64,000 bases of DNA from SAR324 cluster bacterium (GTDB taxonomy: Bacteria; SAR324; NAC60-12). The notes beneath the pieces were generated by a model. It ran no database searches and had not been told where the DNA came from. It saw only the letters and a list, made by a program, of their open reading frames with translations. Position 1 is the first letter of the stretch. Every line of letters begins with the position of its first letter. The stretch covers positions 208,873-272,872 of the forward strand of contig JADGAV010000004.1 in NCBI GenBank assembly GCA_015231825.1. The letters run 5' to 3'. Of this stretch, positions 46,724-56,373 are shown piece after piece. A program made the position numbers and the translations under genes.

Positions 46724-47651
46724 GATCATAATTGGAATCATTGCAGCGGCCATTCCTCTTTCTATTACTTTTGTCCTGGTCGGCATAGGAGAAATGTTCA
46801 ACCAGCGTGCCGGAGTTTTTAACCTGGGAGCTGAAGGAATCATGATGGTCGGAGCCTTTTTAGGATTCTACGTCGAATACATCATGAAAAGCGGTCCGGG
46901 AAGTTCTTTTTTAGGCATGATTGCTGCCATTGCGGTGGGATCATTGATGGGCGCGGTCATGGCCGTCACTTGCGTAAATTTCAAAGCGGAACAGGGAATC
47001 GCAGGGATTGCTCTTTTTATGTTGGGCTGGGGTGTGGCCGGGATGCTGTTTCGCGTATATATCGGCGGGACGACCAGTATTGTCGGATTGAAAGCCCTTG
47101 ATATTCCTTTTCTCAACAGCATTCCGGTTTTGGGAGCAATTCTTTTTTCGCACAATATCATGGTCTATATCACTCTGGTGATCATTCCATTATCGTGGTA
47201 TCTGCTCAATAGAACTGCCTGGGGGCTAAAAGTTAAAGCCGTGGGAACAGCTCCACGGGCTGCAGATACTATGGGAGTCAAGGTCGATCGAATCCGCTTC
47301 CAATGTGTTGTGATCGGTGGTGCCATGGCAGGGCTTGCTGGTGCATACCTGAGCATTTGTCAAACACATATTTACGCAGACAACATTACTGCAGGGCGCG
47401 GTTTTATCGCAGTCGCTCTGGTTTACTTCGGAAAATGGAAACCCACGGGAATCCTTTGGGGGGCGCTGCTTTTCAGCCTGGCCCACTCCTTCCAGCGATC
47501 AATACAAGTCTATGGAATTGACTTTCCATATGAAATCGCGGTGATGTTCCCATATATTCTCGTCATCGCAGTCCTCGCTATTTCAGGTAGTTCCCGCATC
47601 ATGGCTCCCACAATGCTGGGAAGACCTTATTACCGCGAACAACGAGATTAG
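46713..47651 (+). CDS. Nucleoside-type ABC transporter permease 2
   Basis: 312 residues, COG1079-type partner permease. The family motif reads QRAGVFNLGAEGIMMVGAF; the cytoplasmic loop is WGLKVKAVGTAPRAADTMGV. GGAAGGAG lies 6-8 nt before the ATG, inside the previous gene's end. It completes the importer set of binding protein, ATPase and two permeases. Confidence 0.94.
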   Translation: MLSEIIIGIIAAAIPLSITFVLVGIGEMFNQRAGVFNLGAEGIMMVGAFLGFYVEYIMKSGPGSSFLGMIAAIAVGSLMGAVMAVTCVNFKAEQGIAGIALFMLGWGVAGMLFRVYIGGTTSIVGLKALDIPFLNSIPVLGAILFSHNIMVYITLVIIPLSWYLLNRTAWGLKVKAVGTAPRAADTMGVKVDRIRFQCVVIGGAMAGLAGAYLSICQTHIYADNITAGRGFIAVALVYFGKWKPTGILWGALLFSLAHSFQRSIQVYGIDFPYEIAVMFPYILVIAVLAISGSSRIMAPTMLGRPYYREQRD

Positions 47652-47791
47652 TTCATTAGCAAAAAGCCTGAAACAATTATAATGGCTGCTCAGAAATTTT
47701 GGGGCACTGTTTAGAAATAATCCATCTGTTTTTTCTCATCACCAGAAAATTGATTTTCAAAAAAGAAACAAATTCCAACCGAAATGTGCCA

Positions 47792-48919
47792 ATGAAGAAC
47801 GAAGCAGCGGGGAAAGATGAACTGAGTATTCAGCAGATTAATTATTTAATCAAAACAGTCATGCCTTTCTCGATATTGAACTTCATAGTGATGATTTACT
47901 TGTCCACGAGGCCTTTTCTTATTTCGATTGTTCCCATTTTTTTTATTGCCGGACTGTTTGCAATACAAAAAAACAAAAAACTAAGTGCCAAGGTTGTTGC
48001 ACTCAATATCGGCATGTTTTTCTTCATGAGTGCGGTTTCAGGAGTGAAGGCACCAGGCTGGATTCTTTTCATCCCGCCGCTCATTCCCAGCATCTTTTTA
48101 CTCGAACAGAAAAAGAGTAAATTAATTTACGTGCTGATGATCAACTTCGGGGCGAGTTTGGCAAATTATTTGAGCGGGAAAGATTCTGTCACCATTATCG
48201 CAGTCGCTCTTGCAATGGCAACCATTTCGGTAAAACTGCTTCGTGCTCAAACTTTTATGGAAAAACAGAAGGAAACCATCAGGGAAGAACGGGAAAAATC
48301 TGAACGACTTTTAGAAAACATATTGCCTTTGTCAATAGTCAACCAACTCAAAACTGCTCCCGGAACCATTGCTGAAAAATTTGAAACTTCTACAATACTC
48401 TTTGCCGATATTGTTGGATTTACAGTGCTTTCTGAGAAAATTGCCCCAGAAGCCCTGGTCAATTTGCTCAACAAGATTTTCTCCCATTTTGACCATCTGA
48501 TCGAAAAGTCCGGATTGGAGAAAATCAAAACAATTGGTGATGCATATATGGTGGCAGGAGGATTGCCGCTTGCCCGTGAAGACCATGCCGAAGCAGTTGC
48601 CAATCTGGCTTTAGAGATGAAAAACGAATTATATCGATTCAACAGAGAGAATGATCAGGCTTTTGACATGCGAATTGGAATTCATACCGGACCGGCTGTC
48701 GCCGGAGTGATTGGAATCAAGAAATTCATTTACGATGTCTGGGGAGATACTGTCAACACTGCAAGTCGCATGGAATCTCATAGCGAACCGGGACAAATTC
48801 AAGTCACAGAGCAGAGCTACCAGGCATTAAAAGACAAATTCGACTTTTTTGACCGGGGCTTTATCGCTGTGAAGGGCAAAGGATCAATGCACACTTATTT
48901 CCTGAAAGGAAGAAAGTGA
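47792..48919 (+). CDS. Membrane-anchored class III adenylate cyclase
   Basis: 375 residues from the ATG at 47792 (a TTG at 47699 would add 31 residues without support). An N-terminal block of five to six membrane helices precedes a coiled signalling helix and a class III cyclase domain. Metal-binding Asp residues are in FADIVGFTVLSE and GDAYMVAGG, with the adenine-selecting Lys in EKIKTIGDAY and Asp in VWGDTVNTASRM, where Asn and Arg of the transition-state pair are also seen. All point to ATP, giving cAMP. The membrane part is not a known sensory module to me. It lies 140 nt after the nucleoside importer and may be separate. Confidence 0.88.
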   Translation: MKNEAAGKDELSIQQINYLIKTVMPFSILNFIVMIYLSTRPFLISIVPIFFIAGLFAIQKNKKLSAKVVALNIGMFFFMSAVSGVKAPGWILFIPPLIPSIFLLEQKKSKLIYVLMINFGASLANYLSGKDSVTIIAVALAMATISVKLLRAQTFMEKQKETIREEREKSERLLENILPLSIVNQLKTAPGTIAEKFETSTILFADIVGFTVLSEKIAPEALVNLLNKIFSHFDHLIEKSGLEKIKTIGDAYMVAGGLPLAREDHAEAVANLALEMKNELYRFNRENDQAFDMRIGIHTGPAVAGVIGIKKFIYDVWGDTVNTASRMESHSEPGQIQVTEQSYQALKDKFDFFDRGFIAVKGKGSMHTYFLKGRK

Positions 48920-49110
48920 GGATCGGACAATCACTGTTTTTTCCGTACAGACAAAGAAGAAAAAATGCTGGAAATTTCAACAATCAATTTCTTTTTAAAC
49001 TTCAAATAATAAGGTAAAAATTCACATAAAATGAGGCTTTACACACCTAAGAGCAGATGCTATCATTTTGCTAACCTTCCAATTTTTCTAACCTGAATTC
49101 TGAGAAAACT

Positions 49111-50310
49111 ATGTCTTTATACCATGGCCGTCACTATCTCGCTATTCCTGGTCCCTCAGTGATGCCGGACCGTGTGCTGCAGGCAATGCACCAGGCTGCT
49201 CCGAACATCTACGAAGGCGCCCTTCATGATATGGTGAATGGCATGATTCCAGATCTGAAACGAGTCGCCAAAAGTTCCGGTGAAGTTGCAATTTATATCT
49301 GCAACGGTCACGGCACCTGGGAAGCCAGCTTAACCAACACGCTTTCACGGGGTGACAAGGTCCTCGCCCTGGCGACCGGTCGCTTTGTGCTTTTCTGGGC
49401 AAAAATGGCAGAATCGTTGGGGGTGGAAGTCGACCTGATCGATTTTGGAAAATCTTCCCCGGTGGACCTGGACATGGTGGCTGCCAGGTTGAAAGCCGAT
49501 TCAGAGCATCGTTACAAAGCAATCATGGTGACGCAAACTGACACGGCCAGCACCGCGAGAAACGATATTGAGGCTTTAGGCGAATGCATACGCAGCACCG
49601 GACACCCTGCCTTGTATATGGTGGACTCTATGGCCAGCCTGGGATGCGAACCTTTTGAAATGGATCGCTGGGGTGTGGACCTGATGGTAGCCGGCAGTCA
49701 AAAAGGTTTAATGACGCCCCCGGGATTAGGGTTCATGTTTTTCAACCAGAGAGTCATCGAGGCACGTGAAAAAGCAAATATGGTGACTCCCTACTGGGAT
49801 TTTCTTCCCCGGATCAATCCTCAGGTGTTTTATGAATATTTCTTCGGAACCGCCCCGACACACCACCTTTTCGGACTGCGTGAGGCTTTGACTATCTTGC
49901 TGGAAGAAGAGGGATTGGAAGAAGCCTGGGCCAGGCATGCTAAACTGAGCCGTGCAGTCTGGGCAGCCTTTGATGCCTGGGGGCAAAACAGTTCGATTCG
50001 CCTCAATATCAAAAACCCCAAGTTCCGATCACATGCTGTCACCGCGATCTCCATGGATGCTCCCCACGCCACAGAACTGCGGCGCTGGACTGAAAAAAAA
50101 GCAGGCGTGACCCTGGGCATAGGGCTGGGTATGGCAGAACGTACCGACCCTGCCTATCACGGGTTCTTCCGCGTGGCTCACATGGGGCACGTCAATGCCC
50201 ACATGACCCTCGGTATGCTCGCCGTCATTGATGCGGGATTGAAAGCGCTGAATATCCCTCACGGAGATGGGGCCTTATCAGCAGCAAGTCAGGTGGTCAG
50301 TGAAGCTTAG
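49111..50310 (+). CDS. Class V aminotransferase (alanine/serine-glyoxylate type)
   Basis: 399 residues. PLP fold type I. N-terminal IPGPSVMPDRVLQAMH is the hallmark of alanine- and serine-glyoxylate aminotransferases. The cofactor Asp is in MVDSMASLGC, and the Schiff-base Lys is in VAGSQKGLMTPPGLGF near residue 200. The middle and C-terminal parts match family lengths. It could convert glyoxylate to glycine or act on a related oxo acid. It is a single gene, followed 30 nt later by a convergent binding-protein gene. Confidence 0.9.
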   Translation: MSLYHGRHYLAIPGPSVMPDRVLQAMHQAAPNIYEGALHDMVNGMIPDLKRVAKSSGEVAIYICNGHGTWEASLTNTLSRGDKVLALATGRFVLFWAKMAESLGVEVDLIDFGKSSPVDLDMVAARLKADSEHRYKAIMVTQTDTASTARNDIEALGECIRSTGHPALYMVDSMASLGCEPFEMDRWGVDLMVAGSQKGLMTPPGLGFMFFNQRVIEAREKANMVTPYWDFLPRINPQVFYEYFFGTAPTHHLFGLREALTILLEEEGLEEAWARHAKLSRAVWAAFDAWGQNSSIRLNIKNPKFRSHAVTAISMDAPHATELRRWTEKKAGVTLGIGLGMAERTDPAYHGFFRVAHMGHVNAHMTLGMLAVIDAGLKALNIPHGDGALSAASQVVSEA

Positions 50311-50339
50311 ACGAGTATCGGAATTTGAGTCTGGCAGTT

Positions 50340-51110
50340 TCAATCCGGGCGTTGCACCTGGAGATCGTGAATTTTAATCAACTCATCATACATTCCTTCG
50401 GCGACCAAAATTTTGTAAGATCGATCAAAATCAGCAATAATCTGGCCTTTGTTGGGGTGTTTATTTGAGATGAGCGGTGAATTGAGATTGACTTTCAGAG
50501 GCGGATTGAGGGTTTTTAGTTTATGTTCAAATGGACGTTTCATGGTTTTTATGGCTTCATTCAAACTAACAGGATCGCTGACAATGGCGTCAAACCTCCC
50601 TCCAACCAGCATGGTCGGAAGTTTAACCAATTCCGCCACTTTGACAACACCAATATTTTCCTGATTCTTAAACAACGCCTCAAGCCCCCCTGCTTCTTTA
50701 ACAAGCCCTACTTTTTTTCCATGAAAAGTTTCGAACGTCCCAGAATTTATGGGAGAATTTTCCAGGGTTATGAAATTTACAGTATCTTTGACGATCACAT
50801 TCAGATAGTCGAAATAGGGAGCGAAATTTTCACCACGCCATCCTGAGGCGACAAGATCAAATTTTTGTTCCTTGGCCAGAGCAATACAGCGCGGCCAGGG
50901 AACAATTTTTGTCTGAATCTGATAGCCGGCATGACGAAAGACTCTCATTACCAGGTCGGAAACAAAACCCTTGCCCGGAAGGTCTTCCCCCCCCAATTTT
51001 CCCCAGGTGGTGCTGCAAATCGTCAGCGGCTTCTTGCTATCAGCCATCGCAGGAGTAAACTGGATCCAAAAACCAAGACAAAGAGCAATCCAAGCAATTT
51101 TTTTCATCAT
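50340..51110 (-). CDS. Family 3 periplasmic substrate-binding protein, orphan
   Basis: 256 residues with a Sec signal peptide (MMKKIAWIALCLGFWIQF, cleaved after PAMA). The mature part begins LTICSTTWGKLGGEDLPGKG and has the SBP_bac_3 layout (GFVSDLVMRVFRHAGYQIQTK, KKVGLVKEAGGLEALF). AAAGGA precedes the ATG pair. No transporter genes adjoin it; instead it is divergent from a hybrid histidine kinase, so a sensory role, presenting a ligand to that kinase, is possible. Confidence 0.85.
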   Translation of the reverse strand: MMKKIAWIALCLGFWIQFTPAMADSKKPLTICSTTWGKLGGEDLPGKGFVSDLVMRVFRHAGYQIQTKIVPWPRCIALAKEQKFDLVASGWRGENFAPYFDYLNVIVKDTVNFITLENSPINSGTFETFHGKKVGLVKEAGGLEALFKNQENIGVVKVAELVKLPTMLVGGRFDAIVSDPVSLNEAIKTMKRPFEHKLKTLNPPLKVNLNSPLISNKHPNKGQIIADFDRSYKILVAEGMYDELIKIHDLQVQRPD

Positions 51111-51598
51111 TTTGTTATCCTTTCATCATTTCCAAATACAAATGTCTCGGTCGGTTTTAAGCAATGTTTAATCCGGTAAAAGACCGAATGCTCAAGAACT
51201 AACTTTCCAGAGCACAGTTTGCGGGAGATTTTAATCCAAAGATCTTGCCATAGGACGGTTGAATAAGTTACAAATTACCTTCTAGGAAAAACAGTATTCG
51301 CCAATAAAACTGAAACCAAACTATATCATGGATTTCAGCGATATAAAACCGCGCCTGGCATTTATTTTCACTTTTTTTAATATCATATAGGCTGTAATAA
51401 GAGTAAAAATCGAAAATCAGACCAGATCCCCGGACTTACAATCCCTCCAGAATCAATTATATGATGTTCTTTTTTATTGTTGTTGTTTACCATATACGCA
51501 TGATAAAAGCCTCGATGCTGAAGAAACATGTGAAGTTTTAAATTTATTCAACATTCCGTTAAACGGGCCGGTAATTCTTAGATAAAACTTGCTGGGAA
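51111..51598. other. 488-bp divergent gap, no gene supported
   Basis: The gap separates the orphan binding-protein gene (minus) and the hybrid kinase (plus) and should carry both promoters. It is AT-rich. A short protein-like frame ends near 51583 but has no start. No operator was recognised. Confidence 0.4.
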
Positions 51599-54500
51599 AT
51601 GATCCAAAAAATTGTAAAACAATCGCTAATTGCCAAAATCCTGCTCGTCTTGATCCCTCTGGTGATACTGTCTGAGGTCCTGGTCTTCACCTATCAGGGC
51701 TGGAGATTTTATGATCAGGGGGTCAGTAATCAGGTCAAGAATCTGGAAGAATTACTGCAGGTCCAAAGTGCTGTATTCACGCAACCCCTCTGGGAATTTG
51801 ATGATCAGGAAATCGATGCCCTGATGACAAAAATAATGCGACTCTCCTCAGTGGATTCCATCGTCATCTACGACAATGCCGGTGATGTGATGAAGAGCAT
51901 GGGGGATACGGAGATCGTTCCTAATTTTCCGGAGTTTCGAGCCAGCCACGATATCATCCGCAAAGCAGACAACGAAAGCTCTCGGCTTGGTCGCCTCCAG
52001 CTCACCGTGAATGATAAGGACATTGTCGCCGCATTATTTGATTACCTCTGGTTCAATGGGTTGATCTTGTTAACATTGATCATTGTGTTGACTGTTTCAG
52101 TGTTGTTTACAATCCAGAAGTTCATCAGCTCACCGCTGAAGTTACTGCAGCACTCTATTCATGAAGCCAAATCAGGAGATCAAAGAACAGAAGTATCCTG
52201 GAAAAGCAGCGACGAATTGGGGATTGTCGTCGACAGCTACAATGAAATGCTCCGGGCGCAGGAGGCCGCAGAAGACAGTTTGCTCCGATATCAGGAAAAT
52301 TTGGAAGCTCAAGTTGAAGAACGGACCGCCGACCTCGAAAAAAGCAAAGCACAACTGCAGAACATTCTTGATACAGGCCCTGTGGGGATTGGTATCTCAG
52401 TCAACGGGATCATGAAGCTGGTAAACCCGTGGTTAGCAGAAATGACTGGAATACGAATCGGAGACAGCGCGGTCCGTGCCTATGTTAATGCTGAAGATCG
52501 TCAGCGCTTGATAGAATCTCTGAAAGAAGATGGAATCGCCCAAAACCTGGAGGTTCAGGTCTATGGAAAAAACGGCGACATTCGTGATTTTTTACTCACC
52601 GTTTACAATATCGACTTTCAAGGAGAAACCGGCACTCTCAGTTGGTCGGTCGATATCACCGAAATGAAAATTATTCAAAATGATTTGGCGCAGGCCAAAG
52701 AAATTGCAGAAGAGGCCAATCGAACCAAATCTGATTTTCTCGCCAACATGTCTCATGAGATTCGCACACCAATGAATGCCATTCTGGGACTCACCCGCCT
52801 GGCTCTGCAAACCGACCTCGATAAGAAACAATACGATTATCTCAGCAAGACTTTTTCTTCTGCCAATTCTTTGCTGGGGATTATCAATGACGTTCTTGAT
52901 TTTTCTAAAATAGAAGCTGGAAAACTAGAAATTGAAGAGGTCAATTTCAACCTGGATGACGTGTTCGATAACATCAGCAATTTGGTGGCTTTGAAAGCTC
53001 AGGAAAAAGGATTGGAATTTCTTTTAAAAACAGATCCTGAAACCCCGAACGCCGTCATCGGCGATCCCCTCCGTTTAGGTCAGATATTACTCAACTTGAC
53101 CAATAACGCGGTGAAATTTACTGAAAAGGGAGAAATAGTCATTGTTTCGGAATTGATAGAAGAGCAGGGCAATCAGATCAAACTTCAATTCACAGTCAAA
53201 GATACAGGAATTGGACTCACACCCGAACAAGCAGGAAAACTTTTCCAGGCTTTCTCTCAAGCCGATGCCTCGACAACCAGAAAATTCGGCGGCACTGGTC
53301 TTGGACTCACCATCAGCAAACGATTGGCCGAACTGATGGGTGGTTCAATCTGGGTGGAGAGCGACATTGGTGAAGGCAGCAGCTTTATCTTTACCATCGC
53401 CTGCCGGATGCAGAATGAACCTTACAGGACCCCCAATGTAGTTCCTCCCGAACTTGAAGGCCTCCACGTTCTGGTAGTCGATGACAATAAAACTGCCAGA
53501 GAAATTCTCACTGATTTACTGCAATCTTTCGCCTTTAAGGTCTCTGCAATTGATTCAGGAACAGGTATTCAGTCTGAGTTGGAAAAAGCAGCAGACGATC
53601 CCGTTGCCCTGGTGCTGATGGACCACGAAATGCCAGATTTAGATGGAATTGAAACATCGATTAGAATAAGAAAACTTCCTCTTCTTGTTCCTCAACCCAA
53701 GATAATCATGCTCAACGCCACCAATAAAGAAGAACTGATCAAAAACTCGCAGGAGATTGAGTTCAACGGAATGTTGACCAAACCGGTCAACGCAGCCGAA
53801 CTCTTCAATGCGATTATGGTGGCCTATGGGAAGGAACCGATTTCAAATCGGAAAAAGAAAGCTGCTTACGAACTTGACGTCGATTCTTTAAAACCCATTC
53901 AGGGCGCGAAAATACTTTTGGTGGAGGACAATGAAATCAACCAGCAGGTCGCACAGGAACTCCTGGTCAACTCAGGGTTTTTTGTAGATATTGCCGAAGA
54001 TGGACAGAAAGCGGTGGAAGCAGTAGAAAGAAATGACTACGATTTAGTGCTTATGGATATACAGATGCCGATTATGGATGGACTTCAGGCCACCAGAAAA
54101 ATTAGGGAAAATTTAAAATTCAAAGATCTTCCCATCCTGGCCATGTCCGCCAGTGCGATGACGCAGGATCGGGAAGAATCTCATGCCGCCGGAATGAACG
54201 ACCACGTAGCAAAGCCCATCATCCCCTCCCAACTCTTCTCTGCACTGCAGGAATGGATCAAATCGGGCGAAAGAGCATTGCCGGAGACGTTCAAAACAGT
54301 TGAGGATTTTCCTCAAGAAGACACTGCTGAACTGATCAATATGGCAGGAATTGATGTCAAAACCGGCTTGGAACGGGTCTCTGGAAATCAAAAGCTTTTT
54401 CGCAGTATTTTGAAGAAATTTGCTGCCAATCAAATCGGCACCATTGAAGAAATAAGAAAAGCATTAGAAGACAAAGACATTAAGCTCGCGTCTCGGCTCG

Positions 54501-54979
54501 CACACACCCTCAAAGGTGTTTCCGGCAATATCGGAGCTACTGAACTGCAGTCTGCCGCCGAAAAATTAGAAGCGGGCATCCAAAAAGAAGGTCCGGATGT
54601 CGCCCCGAACCTGATTGAATCAGCACAAGTTTTGCTGGATCAAGCCGTTCAGTCAATTCAGGGTATTGAAGAAAAAGTTGAAAAAACAGCCCAAGGATCT
54701 AAACTTCCATCAGACATCTCCGTCATCAAAGAATTGACTCAGAAACTCAAAATCCTGCTTGAAGATGATGACACGGCCGCTGTTGAAATAATTGAAGAGT
54801 TAAAACTCCATCTGAGTGGTTCAGATCTGGAAAAAAACCTTCCTCCCATAGAAAATTCTATTTCCCAATATGAATTTGAAGAAGCACTTGAACAGTTGAG
54901 TTTCATTACTGAAAAACTTGGCCCGCCTGCGTCTTCAAAAGCAGTTAGCGAAAATTTGACTGAGACAAAAACGGCCTGA
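51599..54979 (+). CDS. Hybrid sensor histidine kinase (HAMP-PAS-kinase-REC-REC-HPt)
   Basis: 1126 residues, a phosphorelay in one protein. Two membrane helices (about 13-33 and 145-167) enclose a periplasmic domain of about 110 residues; HAMP and coiled coil follow, then a PAS domain (about 260-365). The kinase has its phospho-His near residue 386 in SHEIRTPMNAILGL, the N box in LLNLTNNAVKF and the G box in GTGLGLTISKRLAEL. Two receivers follow: HVLVVDDNKTAREIL with LMDHEMPDLDG, and KILLVEDNEINQQVA with LMDIQMPIMDG. The C-terminal HPt carries LAHTLKGVSGNIGA. The ligand may be delivered by the divergent binding protein. Confidence 0.95.
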   Translation: MIQKIVKQSLIAKILLVLIPLVILSEVLVFTYQGWRFYDQGVSNQVKNLEELLQVQSAVFTQPLWEFDDQEIDALMTKIMRLSSVDSIVIYDNAGDVMKSMGDTEIVPNFPEFRASHDIIRKADNESSRLGRLQLTVNDKDIVAALFDYLWFNGLILLTLIIVLTVSVLFTIQKFISSPLKLLQHSIHEAKSGDQRTEVSWKSSDELGIVVDSYNEMLRAQEAAEDSLLRYQENLEAQVEERTADLEKSKAQLQNILDTGPVGIGISVNGIMKLVNPWLAEMTGIRIGDSAVRAYVNAEDRQRLIESLKEDGIAQNLEVQVYGKNGDIRDFLLTVYNIDFQGETGTLSWSVDITEMKIIQNDLAQAKEIAEEANRTKSDFLANMSHEIRTPMNAILGLTRLALQTDLDKKQYDYLSKTFSSANSLLGIINDVLDFSKIEAGKLEIEEVNFNLDDVFDNISNLVALKAQEKGLEFLLKTDPETPNAVIGDPLRLGQILLNLTNNAVKFTEKGEIVIVSELIEEQGNQIKLQFTVKDTGIGLTPEQAGKLFQAFSQADASTTRKFGGTGLGLTISKRLAELMGGSIWVESDIGEGSSFIFTIACRMQNEPYRTPNVVPPELEGLHVLVVDDNKTAREILTDLLQSFAFKVSAIDSGTGIQSELEKAADDPVALVLMDHEMPDLDGIETSIRIRKLPLLVPQPKIIMLNATNKEELIKNSQEIEFNGMLTKPVNAAELFNAIMVAYGKEPISNRKKKAAYELDVDSLKPIQGAKILLVEDNEINQQVAQELLVNSGFFVDIAEDGQKAVEAVERNDYDLVLMDIQMPIMDGLQATRKIRENLKFKDLPILAMSASAMTQDREESHAAGMNDHVAKPIIPSQLFSALQEWIKSGERALPETFKTVEDFPQEDTAELINMAGIDVKTGLERVSGNQKLFRSILKKFAANQIGTIEEIRKALEDKDIKLASRLAHTLKGVSGNIGATELQSAAEKLEAGIQKEGPDVAPNLIESAQVLLDQAVQSIQGIEEKVEKTAQGSKLPSDISVIKELTQKLKILLEDDDTAAVEIIEELKLHLSGSDLEKNLPPIENSISQYEFEEALEQLSFITEKLGPPASSKAVSENLTETKTA

Positions 54980-55140
54980 AATCCTGCGATGATCTAATCG
55001 TGAATTTTTCACCACATTGCTTTGAAAACAACCACCCGTTCATTGTTGAAGCAACTTTTTAACACATTTCAAGTCTTCAATAGTATCTCTGTTAGCAACA
55101 GCGAGGCTCCAAAAATCAACCGGTTCTGTCCCTTATCTTT

Positions 55141-55623
55141 TTATCCTTTTTTCCCTGCGGAAGGCTCATTGATCTGATCAATATCAACCAAGTTCCACTT
55201 CATGCCCTTGTTGCGGAAAATCCTTTTGTTTAAAATTGTATAGTCACCCACATCATGATCAAGCCGTTGACCCACAACTATGCATTTCAATGCACCATTG
55301 CCAATATTCCTCAGCTTGTGCGGCAGACCTCCGGCACGGTAACCAATAAAATCCCCTGATTTGACTGTTTGGATTTCATTGCCGATGCTTGATTCTGCTT
55401 CTCCCTCCAAAATGTAGACACATTCTTCTTCATAATAGTGCATGTGCATTTCAGTCGATTCACTGCCAGGTTCCACTTCTATGAGGTGAAAGCCGATATT
55501 CTCCAGACCTGTCAGATCCCCCAGCGATTTATTGAGACGCCTCGCCTTACTATTCAGAAAATGCGACTTCTCAACTCCTTTGTATTGATCAATTTCTTCT
55601 TTGGAAATAATATATTTATCCAT
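55141..55623 (-). CDS. Cupin-domain protein
   Basis: 160 residues with one cupin-2 barrel. Metal-site motif 1 is EMHMHYYEEECVYILEG, motif 2 is GDFIGYRAGGLPHKLRNIG. The ligand set His-His-Glu...His is present, so it may bind a metal and act on a small acid or serve as a sensor. AAAGGG precedes the ATG. It is transcribed from the same strand as the methyltransferase at 55708, with an 84-nt gap. Confidence 0.82.
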   Translation of the reverse strand: MDKYIISKEEIDQYKGVEKSHFLNSKARRLNKSLGDLTGLENIGFHLIEVEPGSESTEMHMHYYEEECVYILEGEAESSIGNEIQTVKSGDFIGYRAGGLPHKLRNIGNGALKCIVVGQRLDHDVGDYTILNKRIFRNKGMKWNLVDIDQINEPSAGKKG

Positions 55624-55707
55624 CGTTCAGTTACCCTTTCTGAAGGCATTTTTGCAGGTACTTAGGGAGCAGCAGGAAAATTTCGTATGAGGAAATTCCT
55701 CGCTCAT

Positions 55708-56313
55708 TCATCTAACTACTTTATTCGCAACAAACTGCACAACCGCACTTTCTCCCTGATGATATTTCCCTTCGGAAATATTTCTGTCCACTTCCGTTCC
55801 AAGGACTATTTCCAGTTCTTTCAACTCTTCGGCGAGGTCATTGAGAGACATAAACAGATCTTTCTGTGACGATGGTGGTCCGCCGCTACCTTCCATCGAT
55901 AGCTGACGTACAGTGAAGGCTTCCAAAATGAAAACCCCACCTTTTTTCAGCGAACTGAAAACCTGGGCATGTACCTTTTTCCTCAGCAGAGAAGGTATAT
56001 GCGCCGAAATTGAAACAATCCCGTCCCAAACATCATAACCCAGCTCATAGGCTGCCAGGTCAGAGACCTTTGTCGAGATGCTTACTCCGCATTCTGCAGC
56101 AAGATTTTCCGCTTTTTGCAGACCAACTGCGGACTGATCAACTGCAGTGACTGAATATCCCTCTCTAGCCAGAAAAACAGCATTTCTGCCTTCTCCTTCT
56201 GCCAGACATAAAACTCGTCCCCCTTTTGCTATCCGACAGTACTCAGATTTTAGAAAATCATTCGGAGTGCTTCCATACGCATATCCCTCTTCGCTATATC
56301 GTTGATCCCACAT
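55708..56313 (-). CDS. Class I SAM-dependent methyltransferase (TehB-like)
   Basis: 201 residues. The N-terminus WDQRYSEEGYAYGSTPNDFL is the typical entry of thiol/TehB-type methyltransferases. Motif I is VLCLAEGEGRNAVFLAREG, motif II VTAVDQSAVGLQKAE, and motif IV VSISAHIPSLLRKKV. Substrates in this group include tellurite, selenite and thiols, and none is assignable here. The start codon lies 60 nt downstream of the alcohol dehydrogenase stop on the same strand. Confidence 0.83.
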   Translation of the reverse strand: MWDQRYSEEGYAYGSTPNDFLKSEYCRIAKGGRVLCLAEGEGRNAVFLAREGYSVTAVDQSAVGLQKAENLAAECGVSISTKVSDLAAYELGYDVWDGIVSISAHIPSLLRKKVHAQVFSSLKKGGVFILEAFTVRQLSMEGSGGPPSSQKDLFMSLNDLAEELKELEIVLGTEVDRNISEGKYHQGESAVVQFVANKVVR

Positions 56314-56373
56314 TATTCATTCTCGTTCATTATCGTCGATTATAGTATGTTTTTTATTTCTCAAAAACTTTGC

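Noticed and set aside
48919..48955. Possible terminator after the adenylate cyclase gene
   Set aside because: A T-run follows a very short, bulged GTGA/TCAC pairing; the stem is too weak to support a call.
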